Source of the DNA: Thermosulfidibacter sp.
GTDB taxonomy: Bacteria > Thermosulfidibacterota > Thermosulfidibacteria > Thermosulfidibacterales > Thermosulfidibacteraceae
Direction: 5' to 3'
NCBI GenBank assembly: GCA_023269715.1
Contig: JAGDVO010000013.1
Span: 876 to 44,453 of the forward strand
Length of the DNA stretch: 43,578 nt
A model generated the notes under the pieces. It searched no databases and was not told where the DNA came from. It saw only the letters and a program-made list of their open reading frames with translations. The position numbers were made by a program, and so were the translations under genes. Positions 8,684 to 17,041 of this stretch are shown here, piece by piece; the first letter of the stretch is position 1; each line of letters begins with the position of its first letter.

Positions 8684-9672
8684 TTCTGGTATATTTTTCT
8701 CCAGAATTCTGCAAGATCCCTTACCTTTTTCTCAAGCCAATCTCTATTGTCAACATACCACTTCACCGTCAATTCAAGCCCTTCCTCGAACCTCGTCTCA
8801 GCCTTCCAACCAAGCTCTCTTTCTATCTTGCCAGCATCCATAGCATAGCGATAGTCATGACCAGGTCTATCCTTCACAAATTCTATTAGATCATAGGGTT
8901 TCCCTAAGAGATCTAGAATTGCTTTCACAACCTCTATATTCCTCCTTTCTTCACCACTAGAAACATTATAAACTTCTCCAGGCTTACCCTTTTCCAAAAT
9001 AGTCCAGATAGCTTCCGCACAATCAGATACAAAAAGCCACTCCCTAATGTTCTGCCCGGTACCATACACAGGAATTGGTTCATTCCTCAGAGCCTTCACT
9101 ATGACTACAGGTATAAGCTTTTCAGGATACTGCCAAGGTCCGTAGTTGTTGGAAGGTCTTACTGTTATAACAGGCAAACCGTATGTTCTTTGATAAGCTC
9201 TCCCAAGCATGTCCTGAGAGGTCTTACTAACAGAATAGGGAGAATTAGGCTTAAGAGGAGATTCCTCTGTAAACCTCCCCTCTTCCCCCAACTCCCCGTA
9301 TACTTCATCAGTGGATATGTTTATAAACTTCTCTACCCCACAGGACCTCGAAAGCTCCAAAAGATTAAAGGTCCCCTCTATATTAGTCTGCAAAAAAGCA
9401 CGAGGCTCAAGTATACTCCTATCGACATGACTTTCTGCTGCAAAGTGAATAACAGCACTAGGCTTTTCCTTTTCAAACACACTTTTCAAGCCATGATAGT
9501 CTCTTATGTCTACATGGTAAAAGGTTATGTACGAGTTTATCTCTTTCAACCTCTCTAAATCTCCTGCGTAGGTAAGGGCATCGACTACTGCTACCTGGCA
9601 GCCTTTCTTGACTGCTTGTCTTACAAACTCACTCCCTATAAAACCTGCTCCTCCTGTAACCAAAAGTTTCAC
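8680..9672 (-). CDS. rfbB: dTDP-glucose 4,6-dehydratase
   Basis: A 330-residue extended SDR for the second step of the rhamnose pathway, dTDP-glucose to dTDP-4-keto-6-deoxyglucose, with bound NAD+. GGAGFIG (7-13) binds NAD; STDEVYG supplies the dehydratase residues T121, D122 and E123; YSVSK gives Y146 and K150. SRSILEP-type substrate residues, PYGP-like NNYGPWQYPEKLIP and NIREWLFV are diagnostic of RmlB. Four-base overlaps on both sides (rfbC upstream, rfbD downstream) point to translational coupling in one operon. Confidence 0.96.
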   Translation of the reverse strand: MKLLVTGGAGFIGSEFVRQAVKKGCQVAVVDALTYAGDLERLKEINSYITFYHVDIRDYHGLKSVFEKEKPSAVIHFAAESHVDRSILEPRAFLQTNIEGTFNLLELSRSCGVEKFINISTDEVYGELGEEGRFTEESPLKPNSPYSVSKTSQDMLGRAYQRTYGLPVITVRPSNNYGPWQYPEKLIPVVIVKALRNEPIPVYGTGQNIREWLFVSDCAEAIWTILEKGKPGEVYNVSSGEERRNIEVVKAILDLLGKPYDLIEFVKDRPGHDYRYAMDAGKIERELGWKAETRFEEGLELTVKWYVDNRDWLEKKVRDLAEFWRKIYQK

Positions 9673-10235
9673 AGCAAATCCCCCTCTTTTAAATCCCTTA
9701 AATAAGGTAATTTGCTATCCTTCTCAGAAAGAATAAGCTCACCCACTCTATCTAAGGGCCAATTTATAGCTATCTCTGGATCATCCCAGCGTATTCCTGC
9801 ATCGTGTGCTTGCGAATATTCTGCCCCTGATACTTTATAGATAATTTCAGCATAATCAGAGACTACCAGAAAGCCATGAGCAAAACCCTCAGGTATCCAA
9901 AGCATATATTTGTTCTCTTCTGAAAGATACACACCAACCCATTTACCAAAAGTTGGACTTCCCTTTCTTATATCCACAGCTACATCAAATATTTCACCTT
10001 TTATACATCTTACAAGTTTTCCCTGGGCTTTAGGATGCTTCTGATAGTGTAGCCCCCTAAGTACCCCTTTTACTGAGCCAGAATGATTATCCTGAAGAAA
10101 TTTCACATCTATACCATTCTCCCTAAATACCGAAAATTTATAGGTTTCCATAAAAAAACCTCTTTGGTCTTTGAAAACTCTCGGTTTTATCAGGATCAGA
10201 CCAGATATCTCTAATCCCACGAATTCAAAGTTCAT
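9669..10235 (-). CDS. rfbC: dTDP-4-dehydrorhamnose 3,5-epimerase
   Basis: A 188-residue cupin enzyme that epimerises C3 and C5 of dTDP-4-keto-6-deoxyglucose. The family pattern is intact: [14 protein letters not shown] at the N-terminus, the catalytic base H63 in [18 protein letters not shown], and the catalytic tyrosine in AEIIYKVS (Y133). [12 protein letters not shown] closes the domain. Standard length. It overlaps rfbA and rfbB by 4 bases each. Confidence 0.96.
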   Translation of the reverse strand: MNFEFVGLEISGLILIKPRVFKDQRGFFMETYKFSVFRENGIDVKFLQDNHSGSVKGVLRGLHYQKHPKAQGKLVRCIKGEIFDVAVDIRKGSPTFGKWVGVYLSEENKYMLWIPEGFAHGFLVVSDYAEIIYKVSGAEYSQAHDAGIRWDDPEIAINWPLDRVGELILSEKDSKLPYLRDLKEGDLL

Positions 10236-11116
10236 AGACCTTCCTCTTTGATTATCCTTTTCAAATATTTACCATAATCACTCTTATCCAGAGATTTCAC
10301 AAGTGATAAAAACTGTTCCCTCGTAATCCAACCGTTCCTATAGGCTATTTCCTCTATACAGCCAATCATCAAGCCCGTTTTGTGCTCAATAGTAGCCACA
10401 AAATTACCAGCTTCAAGAAAACTATCATGAGTTCCTGCATCAAACCAGGCAAAACCTCTACCAAGCAACTTGACTTTTAAACTACCTCTTCTTAGGTACT
10501 CTTCAAGAACATATGTTATCTCAAGCTCACCTCTTTCAGAAGGCTTTATGTTTCTAGCTATCTGAGACGCATATTCGTCAAAAAAGTAAGCACCAACAAC
10601 AGCATAGTTAGATTTGGGCTTTTTCGGTTTTTCCTCTATTGAAATCACTTTACCCTTATCATCAAACTCAACTATCCCAAATCTTTCAGGATCTCTAACA
10701 TAATAACCAAATATGTAGGCACCACCTCTTGTCTCTACATCAGTCATAGCCTCTTTAAACACTTTTACTAGATTGTGACCATAAAAGATGTTATCGCCCA
10801 GTAGATAAAACACCTTATCCCCTTTGATATGCTCCTCAGCAAGAATCAAACCTTCAGCTAGTCCATTTGGCTTCTCCTGAACTTTATATTTTATACTAAT
10901 CCCAAGATGAGAACCGTCACCGAAGAGTTTTTCAAACTTTTCCAAATCTTGTGGGTTAACTATGAAAACAACCTCCTTTATCCCAACAAGCATGACAATC
11001 GACAGTGGATAGTAAATCATAGGCTTGTTATAAATAGGCAAAAAATGTTTGTTTATAGATATTGTTACAGGATAAAGTCTTGTCCCAGAACCACCAGCAA
11101 GAATAACCGCTTTCAT
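10232..11116 (-). CDS. rfbA: Glucose-1-phosphate thymidylyltransferase
   Basis: A 294-residue nucleotidyltransferase, first enzyme of the dTDP-rhamnose pathway (dTTP + glucose-1-phosphate). The nucleotide loop [10 protein letters not shown] (7-16) and the sugar-phosphate segment [10 protein letters not shown] are clear. GDNIFYG carries the metal Asp, and [19 protein letters not shown] and WFDAGTHDS are RmlA signatures. First gene of the rfbACBD cluster as transcribed leftward. The 156-base gap upstream (11117-11272) is AT-rich; I found only weak -35/-10 candidates there, so the cluster may share transcription from the flippase copy 2 side. Confidence 0.96.
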   Translation of the reverse strand: MKAVILAGGSGTRLYPVTISINKHFLPIYNKPMIYYPLSIVMLVGIKEVVFIVNPQDLEKFEKLFGDGSHLGISIKYKVQEKPNGLAEGLILAEEHIKGDKVFYLLGDNIFYGHNLVKVFKEAMTDVETRGGAYIFGYYVRDPERFGIVEFDDKGKVISIEEKPKKPKSNYAVVGAYFFDEYASQIARNIKPSERGELEITYVLEEYLRRGSLKVKLLGRGFAWFDAGTHDSFLEAGNFVATIEHKTGLMIGCIEEIAYRNGWITREQFLSLVKSLDKSDYGKYLKRIIKEEGL

Positions 11117-11272
11117 AAAATTGTCTCTTTTATTTTTATTTTAAATTTTAAATCCACTCAAAATCACAACATCAATTCATAGCTATTACAATAATCCTTA
11201 ATTAAATGCAATAAGCCTATGTGCCTATTTCATCAAAGGTAGAGTTTAATCCACCCAATTGGAAAAGAAAAT

Positions 11273-12583
11273 TTAATGGTTAGAAATTCTAGATCTCGTC
11301 AACACTAAATACCCAATTACACACAAAAATAAACTGCTTACAAAAGTTGCAAGGCATATGCCAACAATTCCAATCTTAAAGACCATTACAAACATATAGT
11401 TCAAAATGAGATTTAGCAAAATTGAAAATATTGCAACAAAAAACACAGGTTTTAGCCAGTTCAAAATCTGGAAAGTTCTATAAAGAATGGGCCATATGAA
11501 AAAGAAAGGTAGTGAAAGTGCATAAAGACGAGTTGCAATTGCTGTAAGCCTCACATCCTCATCAGTAAAGGCTCCATGATAAAATAGTAGCCTTATAAAA
11601 AGTTCTGCAAACACAATCAGGAAAACCATAATGGGCATCGTCAGTTGAAGAGTCTTTTTAAGGTAAAACCTTAGTTTTTCCAGCGAACCCCTTGCCTCAG
11701 ATAAAGAAGTTATAGCAATGTGCTCAATCCTGAATATGTTCTTCGGTATAGTGGCTATGGTTAGACCATAGGTCAGAGCGGAGACACCTTTCTCACCAAT
11801 GACACTTGCAAACGCTCTATCCACCAATATATGAATGTAGAAAACACCGTAAAGAGCGGTAAGGTAAAAAAAATGTTTTAAAATCAAATATACCTCTTCA
11901 TCATAGTAAAGACCAAAGTGGATAAACCTCCTACCAACAAATAACATATAAAAAGTCGCAAATACCTGAGCTACAGACATTGAAATAGGGATCACAAGGT
12001 AGCTTCTCCATAAAAGTAAACCAACGGTTACAAACAAAAAAGAGAGAAAGGAAAAAATAAACTCTCCTACAAAATACTGAGTAAATCTACGGATACTCCT
12101 TAGTACCGCTCCTACATGGTGAAAAATGAAATTAAAAAACAAATAGGGTACAAGCGAAAAATACGAATACTTAAGATATTCCAAAGTCCTTTCTTTAAAA
12201 CCAAAAGGAATAAGTTTTACCACAGGATAGGAAACGATAGCCAAAAAAACAACCAAAATAGACAAAATAACGGTAAATGTGAAAAGTAAACCCGAAATCC
12301 TCTCAAATTTTTCCTCACTTTCCATCTTTGCTGTAACCAAGTTTGGAACTCCAATGGAATCAAAGACATCCACAAAAATCAAAAAGAAACCATAAAGAGA
12401 TAGAGCCATAAAAACAGCATCTGTCTGAAAACTAAAGCCCAATAAATAAGCAATAGAAAGATTCTTGAAGTAACCAAACCCTCTTGCAACTATGTTTATA
12501 AAAGAAGTTTTTATGAGCGCTTGTTTTACACTTTCTTCTTCGTTTGAAAGGAAAGACCCAAGAAGTGATTTGATATTCCTCAT
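11273..12583 (-). CDS. MurJ/MviN-type polysaccharide flippase, copy 2
   Basis: A 436-residue multi-spanning protein (about 12 helices) closely related to the gene at 6230-7522. Shared blocks include GFGYFKNLSIAYLLGF, FGFKE, GAVLRSIRRFTQ, HGAFT-DEDVRLTA and RTFQILNWLKPVFF. Even DNA identity survives in patches, for example an 18-base match of 11342-11359 with 6290-6307. The expected role is flipping of undecaprenyl-linked glycans. The N-terminus is different and more acidic (SNEEESVKQ) than copy 1, and the C-terminal helix differs too. AGGAG precedes the ATG very closely. It begins 62 bases downstream of tRNA-Glu and may receive read-through from the tRNA promoter. Confidence 0.82.
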   Translation of the reverse strand: MRNIKSLLGSFLSNEEESVKQALIKTSFINIVARGFGYFKNLSIAYLLGFSFQTDAVFMALSLYGFFLIFVDVFDSIGVPNLVTAKMESEEKFERISGLLFTFTVILSILVVFLAIVSYPVVKLIPFGFKERTLEYLKYSYFSLVPYLFFNFIFHHVGAVLRSIRRFTQYFVGEFIFSFLSFLFVTVGLLLWRSYLVIPISMSVAQVFATFYMLFVGRRFIHFGLYYDEEVYLILKHFFYLTALYGVFYIHILVDRAFASVIGEKGVSALTYGLTIATIPKNIFRIEHIAITSLSEARGSLEKLRFYLKKTLQLTMPIMVFLIVFAELFIRLLFYHGAFTDEDVRLTAIATRLYALSLPFFFIWPILYRTFQILNWLKPVFFVAIFSILLNLILNYMFVMVFKIGIVGICLATFVSSLFLCVIGYLVLTRSRISNH

Positions 12584-12645
12584 TCTCCTAATCTTCGTAG
12601 AATATCATCCCGTAGAAAAATTTTACAGGTGGAAACCTATAAAAA

Positions 12646-12720
12646 CGTCCCCGGCGGGATTTGAACCCGCGTTACCGGCGTGAAAGGCCGGTGTCCTGGG
12701 CCGGGCTAGACGACGGGGAC
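12646..12720 (-). tRNA. tRNA-Glu (anticodon UUC)
   Basis: Read on the minus strand, the 75-base gene has a perfect 7-bp acceptor stem (GTCCCCG/CGGGGAC). The anticodon arm is CCGGC-CTTTCAC-GCCGG with anticodon TTC, and the T arm is GCGGG-TTCAAAT-CCCGC. The discriminator is G, and CCA is not encoded (TTTTT follows). The stems are very GC-rich against an AT-rich genome, as expected in thermophiles. It is 13 bases downstream of tRNA-Lys. Confidence 0.95.
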
Positions 12721-12733
12721 GCTATATTAAAAG

Positions 12734-12806
12734 TGAGCCGGCCAGGGGTCGAACCTGGGACCAACGGCTTAAAAGGCCGTTGCTCTACCGACTGAGCTAC
12801 CGGCCC
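12734..12806 (-). tRNA. tRNA-Lys (anticodon UUU)
   Basis: A 73-base tRNA on the minus strand. The acceptor is GGGCCGG/CCGGCTC (one G-T pair), the D arm is GCTC..GAGC, and the anticodon arm is ACGGC-CTTTTAA-GCCGT with anticodon TTT. The T arm is CCAGG-TTCGACC-CCTGG and the discriminator is A. CCA is not encoded. It is first in a two-tRNA unit with tRNA-Glu. Confidence 0.95.
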
Positions 12807-12833
12807 ACTAAATGCCACCTGTAACGGCAAAAA

Positions 12834-12864
12834 ATTATATATATAAGGACTGGAAGATTGTCAA
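12834..12864 (-). promoter_or_regulatory. Promoter of the tRNA-Lys/tRNA-Glu unit
   Basis: Perfect TTGACA (12864-12859) on the minus strand, followed by TATATA at 17-base spacing and, two bases further, TATAAT (12839-12834, 19-base spacing). Transcription would begin about 20 bases before the mature tRNA-Lys 5' end. It lies between uppP and the tRNAs, so the tRNAs have their own strong sigma70-type promoter. Confidence 0.7.
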
Positions 12865-12881
12865 TTAGTATTTCTCATTTA

Positions 12882-13649
12882 TCATCTTCTCACATAGAGA
12901 TACAAAAAACCAGCAAAAATCCTGTAAACACCAAAGAGGAAAAAGCTGTTGTTGGAGATAAAAGAGAGAAACCACTTTACTGCAAAGAAAGCAGTTATAA
13001 AGGATACCATAAAACCCACGATCAGGGATTGCCAATCTGAAAGTGTAAAAGTACTGCTAGATTTATAGAGGTCATAGAAGGTAGCAACAAACATAGTAGG
13101 AATGGCAAGCATAAAGGAATATTCAGCAGACGCTCTCCTCGTAAGCCCCATAAACATACCACCTATTATTGTAGCTGCAGATCTCGAAATTCCGGGTATC
13201 ATAGCTATTGACTGGAATAAACCTATCATGATCGCCCTCTTGTAATCTAGCTTCGAAATCTCATCTATCTTTGTAAATCCTATAGCAAACCTGTCAATAA
13301 ACAGTAAAACAAGACCACCGATTATAAGAGAAGTAGCAACTATCATGTCGTTACCTAGGAGATAGTTTTTGATGATCTTATATAGCAAGAAACCTATAAT
13401 TCCAGTGGGTATAAAGGAAATGACTATCCTCTTCACAACCTCAAAATCGGTCATAAGCCTTTCATAATAGACCACCACTACCGCAAGAATAGCTCCAAGT
13501 TGAATCGCTATCTCAAAACTCTTGGTAAAACTGTCCTGCGACAGACCAAGTAATTTTGATGCTATTACTAAATGTCCTGTAGAAGATACTGGCAAAAACT
13601 CAGTCAAACCCTCTATAACTCCAAGGATAAAGGCCCTAATTAGATCCAT
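12882..13649 (-). CDS. uppP: Undecaprenyl-diphosphatase (UppP/BacA)
   Basis: A 255-residue integral membrane protein with the two BacA signatures. EGLTEFLPVSSTGH near residues 13-26 provides the ExxxE acidic pair and the SSTGH loop, and PGISRSAAT near 155 provides the catalytic arginine. It dephosphorylates undecaprenyl diphosphate so the lipid carrier can be reused for peptidoglycan and surface glycan. That fits its location beside MurJ-type flippases and glycan genes. A good GGAGGGTGAG ribosome site precedes the ATG. A 12-base tandem repeat lies in its leader. Confidence 0.96.
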   Translation of the reverse strand: MDLIRAFILGVIEGLTEFLPVSSTGHLVIASKLLGLSQDSFTKSFEIAIQLGAILAVVVVYYERLMTDFEVVKRIVISFIPTGIIGFLLYKIIKNYLLGNDMIVATSLIIGGLVLLFIDRFAIGFTKIDEISKLDYKRAIMIGLFQSIAMIPGISRSAATIIGGMFMGLTRRASAEYSFMLAIPTMFVATFYDLYKSSSTFTLSDWQSLIVGFMVSFITAFFAVKWFLSFISNNSFFLFGVYRIFAGFLYLYVRR

Positions 13650-13666
13650 CTCTCACCCTCCAAATG

Positions 13667-13690
13667 GCATCACAAATAGCATCACAAACT
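13667..13690. repeat. Two-copy 12-base tandem repeat in the uppP leader
   Basis: The 10-mer GCATCACAAA occurs at 13667-13676 and 13679-13688 with 12-base period, directly upstream of the uppP ribosome site. On the uppP strand it reads TTTGTGATGC twice. It might be an operator or simply a short duplication. Confidence 0.4.
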
Positions 13691-13762
13691 TCATCCAAAA
13701 GATCAACAACCTAAAAATCAGTAAAAATTTAACAACACAAAAGTCAGTATAAATCTATAGGC

Positions 13763-13791
13763 TTTACACATTAGCACAAAAGAGTTAAATT
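13763..13791 (+). promoter_or_regulatory. Likely promoter of the macrodomain/MBL/mtnP/DUF2520 operon
   Basis: TTTACA (13763-13768), a 17-base spacer and TAAATT (13786-13791) precede the macrodomain ATG at 13815. The implied start near 13798 gives a short leader containing the GGGAGGGGG ribosome site. It faces away from uppP in a 165-base divergent region. Confidence 0.45.
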
Positions 13792-13814
13792 ATAAAGTAG
13801 ACGGGAGGGGGAGC

Positions 13815-14363
13815 ATGCAAAACAAAGTGTTAAAAGAACTGGTCATCAAAGGTAAAAAAATCCAAATAGTAAAAGGTGATATAACGGAAGAGGAAAGCGA
13901 TGCAATCGTAAACCCTGCAAATAACTATTTAAGACACAGCGGTGGAGTCGCAGGGGCAATAGTAAGAAAGGGTGGCAAGATCATACAGGAGGAAAGCGAT
14001 AAAATAGGCTATGTTCCCACAGGTAACGCAGTATACACATCAGCAGGAAGTCTAAAAGCTAAATACGTGATACATTCAGTAGGTCCAAGATGGGGAGAAG
14101 GAGACGAGGAAAACAAGCTAAGAAGTGCTGTAAGAAACAGTCTAAAACTAGCAACAGAACTAAAGTTAAAGAGTATCTCAATACCAGCAATCAGTACAGG
14201 AATCTTTGGATACCCAAAAAGAGAGGGAACATGGGTAATACTGGATGAAGTCAGAAGTTTCCTCGAGAACGAAGAATCCACCATCGAAGTCGTTCGATTA
14301 ACAAATATAGATGATGAAACATGTAACCTCTTCCTGGAACACATAGAAAAATTAGGAGGATAA
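13815..14363 (+). CDS. Macrodomain protein (ADP-ribose-binding / O-acetyl-ADP-ribose deacetylase type)
   Basis: A 182-residue stand-alone macrodomain. It shows GDIT (21-24), the adenine/ribose-contacting IVNPANN (31-37), the glycine loop GGVAGAI (43-49), HSVGPRW and the phosphate-loop [10 protein letters not shown]. The INPANN asparagines and the G-rich loop used by MacroD-type hydrolases are kept, so hydrolysis of O-acetyl-ADP-ribose or mono-ADP-ribose is possible; simple binding is equally consistent. It is first in a four-gene rightward operon, with the next ATG two bases after its stop and AGGAGG inside its own 3' end. No sirtuin or ADP-ribosyltransferase partner is visible. Confidence 0.9.
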   Translation: MQNKVLKELVIKGKKIQIVKGDITEEESDAIVNPANNYLRHSGGVAGAIVRKGGKIIQEESDKIGYVPTGNAVYTSAGSLKAKYVIHSVGPRWGEGDEENKLRSAVRNSLKLATELKLKSISIPAISTGIFGYPKREGTWVILDEVRSFLENEESTIEVVRLTNIDDETCNLFLEHIEKLGG

Positions 14364-14364
14364 C

Positions 14365-15297
14365 ATGATATTTGAAAGAGCAGAAAAAGTAAGAATAACA
14401 GTCTTACTTGACAATTATTACAGTGGATTAATGCCACAAAGAGCCGGCGTCACAAGACCAGGACCTGGTAAGCAGAAAAAGCCACTTATGGCAGGACACG
14501 GATTTTCCCTACTGGTGGAAGCTATAAAGGGTGACAAAATACAACGCCTACTGTTTGATAGTGGGCACTCCCCAATATTCATAAGGAACAACATAGAAGC
14601 CCTAAGTATAGATGTTACCGAGATAGAGTGTGCAATGCTATCACATGGACATTTCGATCATTTTATGGGATTTTATGAAGTCCTTGTAATGAGGAACGGG
14701 AAAAAGTTACCACTATACTTACATCCCAAGGCATTCACCAAAAAAGTCCTTAAATTCCCAGATGGAAGGATAATGGAACTACCCCAGCTTGACAGGAATA
14801 AGTTAGAAGAACTGGGTGCGATTATAGAAGAGGTGGAACTCCCTACTGTGGTAAACGAATTCTTTGTCATATCGGGAGAAATCGAAAGAAAAAGGGATTT
14901 CGAAAAGCCCTGGCCATTAGCCAGAGTATTAAGAGAGGACGGTAGTGACGTCGTAGATTACTTCATAGATGAAATGGCTCTAGGTATAGTTATAGCTGGG
15001 AAAGGTCTGGCTGTGATCTCAGGTTGCTCCCATCCAGGTATAATAAACACCATCGATCATCTTGAAAATATCACAGGAGAAAAATGCTGTTTCGTAATAG
15101 GAGGATTCCACCTAGAAACGACAGAAAGTGAAACTGTTATTAAAACAGCAGTCACACTTAGAGAGAAAAATATAGAAATGGTTGTACCTTGTCACTGCAC
15201 AGGATTCTATCCAACAGTGGAAATCTATAGAACTGTAGGTGATAAGTTCGTACCAAGCTGTGTAGGAACAACATTCGAAATAGGTGAGGAGATATGA
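14365..15297 (+). CDS. Metallo-beta-lactamase-fold hydrolase, COG1237 type
   Basis: A 310-residue MBL-fold protein. The metal motif SHGHFDH provides H94, H96, D98 and H99, with further His ligands in GCSHPGI and [15 protein letters not shown] lies between. The N-terminal LLDNYYS, followed by a long [11 protein letters not shown] insert, matches the COG1237 branch. That branch is often annotated as 7,8-dihydropterin-6-yl-methyl-4-(beta-D-ribofuranosyl)aminobenzene-5'-phosphate synthase because of a methanogen homologue; there is no reason to expect tetrahydromethanopterin synthesis here, so the substrate is open. Gene neighbours act on ribose-containing nucleosides, which hints at a ribosyl or nucleoside substrate. 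AGGAGGATAAC precedes the ATG; the stop overlaps mtnP by 4 bases. Confidence 0.82.
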   Translation: MIFERAEKVRITVLLDNYYSGLMPQRAGVTRPGPGKQKKPLMAGHGFSLLVEAIKGDKIQRLLFDSGHSPIFIRNNIEALSIDVTEIECAMLSHGHFDHFMGFYEVLVMRNGKKLPLYLHPKAFTKKVLKFPDGRIMELPQLDRNKLEELGAIIEEVELPTVVNEFFVISGEIERKRDFEKPWPLARVLREDGSDVVDYFIDEMALGIVIAGKGLAVISGCSHPGIINTIDHLENITGEKCCFVIGGFHLETTESETVIKTAVTLREKNIEMVVPCHCTGFYPTVEIYRTVGDKFVPSCVGTTFEIGEEI

Positions 15298-16157
15298 CGG
15301 ACGTCAGGATAGCTGTAATAGGAGGTAGCGGACTTTACGAGATGGAGAATTTCAAACTGATCGAAGAGGTGGAAATAGAAACACCCTTCGGCAAACCTTC
15401 TGATAGGATTGTGGTAGGGGAACTGAAAGGTAAAAAAATAGCATTCCTACCACGCCACGGCAAAGGGCATAGGATCTTACCCAGCGAGATAAACTTTAGG
15501 GCAAATATATTTGCTCTGAAGAAACTAGGTGTCGAAAGAATAATATCTATAAGTGCTGTAGGTTCTATGAAAGAAGAAATAAAACCGGGAGATTTCGTTA
15601 TAGTTGACCAGTTTATAGATATGACAAAGGGTAGAATTTCCACCTTCTTTGGCGGTGGGATAGTAGCCCACGTTTCTATGGCAAACCCTGTATGTCCTGA
15701 ACTGTCCGATATAGTCTATAAAGTAGCTAAAGATATGAATTATAGAGTGCATAAAGGCGGAACCTATATATGTATAGAAGGACCTCAGTTTTCATCAAAA
15801 GCAGAATCGAACCTCTATAGGAGCTGGAGTGTGGATGTAATAGGTATGACAAACGTACAGGAAGCTAAGTTAGCAAGAGAAGCTGAGATATGTTATACCA
15901 CAATAGCGATGACTACAGATTATGATTGCTGGCATGAAGAACATGATGCGGTAACTGTTGAAATGGTCGTAAAGACCCTCCTCGAAAACGTAGCAAAAGT
16001 AAAAAAATTGATAGAGAATATAGTGGAATCAATACCAGAGGAGAGAAACTGTCCCTGCAAAGATGCCCTAAAAGATGCCATAATCACAAACATAAAGGCC
16101 ATACCAAAGGAAAGGATAGAGGAACTAAAGCCGATAATAGGTAAATACATAAAATAA
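15294..16157 (+). CDS. mtnP: S-methyl-5'-thioadenosine phosphorylase
   Basis: A 287-residue member of the purine nucleoside phosphorylase family. IGGSGLY (9-14) binds phosphate, PRHGKGH follows, and [14 protein letters not shown] and [11 protein letters not shown] are typical. The purine-site segment [18 protein letters not shown] and the [12 protein letters not shown] segment distinguish MTA phosphorylases from guanosine/inosine enzymes. It splits methylthioadenosine (a polyamine and AdoMet by-product) into adenine and methylthioribose-1-phosphate. The C-terminal tail contains a CPC pair (NCPCKDAL) as in other thermophile enzymes, where such cysteines form stabilising disulfides. Four-base overlap with the MBL gene. 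Confidence 0.92.
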   Translation: MTDVRIAVIGGSGLYEMENFKLIEEVEIETPFGKPSDRIVVGELKGKKIAFLPRHGKGHRILPSEINFRANIFALKKLGVERIISISAVGSMKEEIKPGDFVIVDQFIDMTKGRISTFFGGGIVAHVSMANPVCPELSDIVYKVAKDMNYRVHKGGTYICIEGPQFSSKAESNLYRSWSVDVIGMTNVQEAKLAREAEICYTTIAMTTDYDCWHEEHDAVTVEMVVKTLLENVAKVKKLIENIVESIPEERNCPCKDALKDAIITNIKAIPKERIEELKPIIGKYIK

Positions 16158-16159
16158 AA

Positions 16160-16939
16160 ATGAAAATCGCTTTTTTCGGAGCTGGAAGGGCAGGATTAAG
16201 TCTTTACCTATTTTTTAGGAAGAAGGGACTGGAAGTAAGAGGGATATACTCAAGAAGAGGCGAAAAAGCTCTGGAAGATCTAGAAGAAACCGACCAAATA
16301 AAAATCGTACCCTTCGAAAGTCTAAGAGAAGCAGATGTTATAATCATAACGGTGGAAGATAAGAGCATAGAGATAATAGCAGATACACTTGTAAAATCAG
16401 GTATAGGAGCAACAATAGGACACGTAAGTGGATCTCTCCCATCAAGTCTCATAAAAAAGGAAGGAAGATTTTCTATACATCCAGCAATGAGTCTTGCATC
16501 AAAGGAAGCATACAAAAATCTAGAAAAGGCAATATTCAGCATAGAGGGAGACGAAAGGGGCATAAAGGTAGCAAGAGATCTAGTAGAAACCCTGGGTGTA
16601 AGGTACGTTGAAATAGACACAGAAAATAAAGCTCTCTATCACGCCGCCTGTGTCATAGCCTCAAATTACCTAGTCGCAATAGAATTGATGGCAAAAACTA
16701 TCCTAAATAATATAGGATTTGACGAAAAAATAGCAGAAAATCTGGTGCTATCGCTCGCAGAAGGAACACTCTTAAATATGAAAAGACTGGGAATAAAAAG
16801 AGCTCTCACAGGACCTATATCACGAGGAGATTGGGATACAGTCAGAAAACATATGGATGAACTTTCAAGGAAAAATGAAGTTATTCTCAAGGCTTACGTG
16901 GCACTAGCAGATTACCTAAAAAGTATCGTCGACGAATAA
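16160..16939 (+). CDS. Rossmann/DUF2520 oxidoreductase
   Basis: A 259-residue protein. The N-terminal NADP-type Rossmann fold has GAGRAG at 7-12, then YSRRG and a VIIITVED strand. The C-terminal all-helical DUF2520 domain (about 125-255) resembles 6-phosphogluconate-dehydrogenase-like C-terminal domains: HAACVIASNYLVA, ALTGPISRGDW. Homologues are annotated as predicted oxidoreductases; as I recall, PanG-type ketopantoate reductases belong to or near this group, so pantothenate synthesis is one possibility, but no pan gene is present. It starts two bases after the mtnP stop without its own ribosome site, so translation is probably coupled. Last gene of the operon; I see no hairpin after it. 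Confidence 0.75.
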   Translation: MKIAFFGAGRAGLSLYLFFRKKGLEVRGIYSRRGEKALEDLEETDQIKIVPFESLREADVIIITVEDKSIEIIADTLVKSGIGATIGHVSGSLPSSLIKKEGRFSIHPAMSLASKEAYKNLEKAIFSIEGDERGIKVARDLVETLGVRYVEIDTENKALYHAACVIASNYLVAIELMAKTILNNIGFDEKIAENLVLSLAEGTLLNMKRLGIKRALTGPISRGDWDTVRKHMDELSRKNEVILKAYVALADYLKSIVDE

Positions 16940-16969
16940 AAAATAACCCCAAACACAGCATTCTAACAC

Positions 16970-17002
16970 TTGACATTTTTTTAGTAAATATTATTTTATA
17001 AT
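16970..17002 (+). promoter_or_regulatory. Possible promoter of the bd-like oxidoreductase operon
   Basis: Perfect TTGACA (16970-16975) and perfect TATAAT (16997-17002), but the spacer is 21 bases, longer than optimal. Overlapping AT-rich hexamers such as ATTTTA at 16993-16998 give 17-base spacing. GGAGGTAGG follows at 17032-17039, just before the ATG at 17042. The gap between the DUF2520 gene and this operon is otherwise AT-rich. Confidence 0.45.
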
Positions 17003-17041
17003 TTTAGTAATGTTTGTAAAATTTACTGATGGAGGTAGGAA

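Noticed and set aside
12641-12645. T-run after tRNA-Glu as an intrinsic terminator
   Set aside because: No independent hairpin precedes the five Ts; the stems there belong to the tRNA itself.
14009-14437. 142-codon leftward ORF opposite the macrodomain gene
   Set aside because: Antisense to a clear macrodomain with intact motifs; Ser/Leu-rich, no ribosome site.
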